Assembly (NCBI GenBank): GCA_012523875.1
Contig: JAAYSW010000114.1
Location: forward strand, 1-6,039
DNA length: 6,039 nt
DNA from: Clostridiales bacterium
GTDB lineage: Bacteria; Bacillota; Clostridia; Oscillospirales; Ruminococcaceae
Direction of reading: 5' to 3'
This document shows, piece after piece, positions 5,648-6,039 of the stretch; within the stretch, counting starts at the first letter, position 1, and every line of letters starts with the position of its first letter. The position numbers were made by a program, and so were the translations under genes. The notes beneath the pieces are model-generated. The model was not told the DNA's origin. It saw only the letters and a program-made list of their open reading frames with translations, and did no database searches.

Positions 5648-6039
5648 ATGCTTCATAATTATTCTGTTATCTTTGTTGCAATTACGGCATTATTGTCATT
5701 ATTTCATTCAATACTAAACTTTAACGCAAATCAAATATCAGCAATCATTAGCAAGACTTTAAACCAGCAAAAAATAAGATTCTCCACTATTGCTTTTAAC
5801 ATTGAAGAAACGACTAGCATGATAATAATAGCTATTCTTGTAACTTTGCTATTTGCTACAATTTTATCCGTTTTTATTATATCAATGCTTAGGAGAAAAT
5901 TCCTAAACGAATTAACCAACAACAACTATGACAATCTTACAGGTGCAAAAAATTATTATAAATTTATAATTGATGCTGAAGACCTTATCGAAAAAAATCA
6001 ACATTTAAATTATGCCATAGTTGAAACTAATCTTAAAAA
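5648..6039 (+). CDS. Membrane-anchored GGDEF-domain protein, N-terminal part, cut by window edge
   Basis: Probable c-di-GMP signalling protein. It is open for 130 codons to the right edge. Residues about 6-24 form a hydrophobic helix. About 25-55 is a short polar extracytoplasmic loop. About 57-80 is a second hydrophobic helix, followed by RRK, fitting positive-inside topology. The cytoplasmic part enters a GGDEF fold at DNLTGAKNYYKF (95-106, family pattern DxLTGxxNxxxF), and NYAIVETNLK (121-130) lies where the family has the first strand and the DxD-type metal site. The metal-binding Asp appears replaced by Asn128, so the cyclase site may be degenerate, as is common in GGDEF-EAL hybrids. The GGDEF motif itself and any EAL domain lie beyond the window. 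An in-frame ATG at 5621 would add nine residues including two Arg, but it lacks a ribosome site. Confidence 0.75.
   Translation, partial: MLHNYSVIFVAITALLSLFHSILNFNANQISAIISKTLNQQKIRFSTIAFNIEETTSMIIIAILVTLLFATILSVFIISMLRRKFLNELTNNNYDNLTGAKNYYKFIIDAEDLIEKNQHLNYAIVETNLK

Noticed and set aside
5731..5925. Minus-strand open frame of 64 codons
   Set aside because: It is antisense to the transmembrane segments and the GGDEF entry of the plus-strand gene, and no ribosome site or promoter was seen.

Overview
The window looks like chromosome from a low-GC anaerobic Firmicute, most likely a gut-type Clostridia member. This rests on strong purine-rich ribosome binding sites, AT-rich intergenic DNA, consensus TTGACA/TATAAT-type promoters, a methionyl-tRNA synthetase of the clostridial type, and a large single-chain pyruvate:ferredoxin oxidoreductase (PFOR). 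The genus cannot be fixed from the sequence alone.

Layout. Bases 1-1046 (minus strand) hold the N-terminal 348 codons of metG (methionyl-tRNA synthetase), open at the left edge. Bases 1047-1718 form a 672-base divergent intergenic region. It carries the metG promoter. It also carries an apparently independent minus-strand unit of about 130 nt, with a near-consensus promoter, a 5' stem-loop, a pyrimidine-rich anti-Shine-Dalgarno segment and an intrinsic terminator, so it is a good small-RNA candidate. The PFOR promoter lies here too, embedded in a 10-bp perfect inverted repeat and a 24-bp tandem duplication. Bases 1719-5297 (plus strand) hold a complete 1192-residue PFOR, followed 17 bases later by a strong intrinsic terminator, so it is probably monocistronic. 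Bases 5298-5647 are AT-rich intergenic DNA with one promoter candidate. Bases 5648-6039 (plus strand) hold the start of a two-helix membrane protein that enters a GGDEF (diguanylate cyclase-like) domain, cut by the right edge.

The genes do not form one operon. metG and the PFOR gene are divergent, each with its own promoter, and the GGDEF gene has a separate one. PFOR is the central fermentative enzyme, splitting pyruvate to acetyl-CoA, CO2 and reduced ferredoxin. MetRS is housekeeping translation. The GGDEF protein is probably a c-di-GMP signalling protein, possibly with a degenerate GGDEF domain. The most interesting material is non-coding: the candidate small RNA between metG and the PFOR gene, and the repeat-rich PFOR control region.
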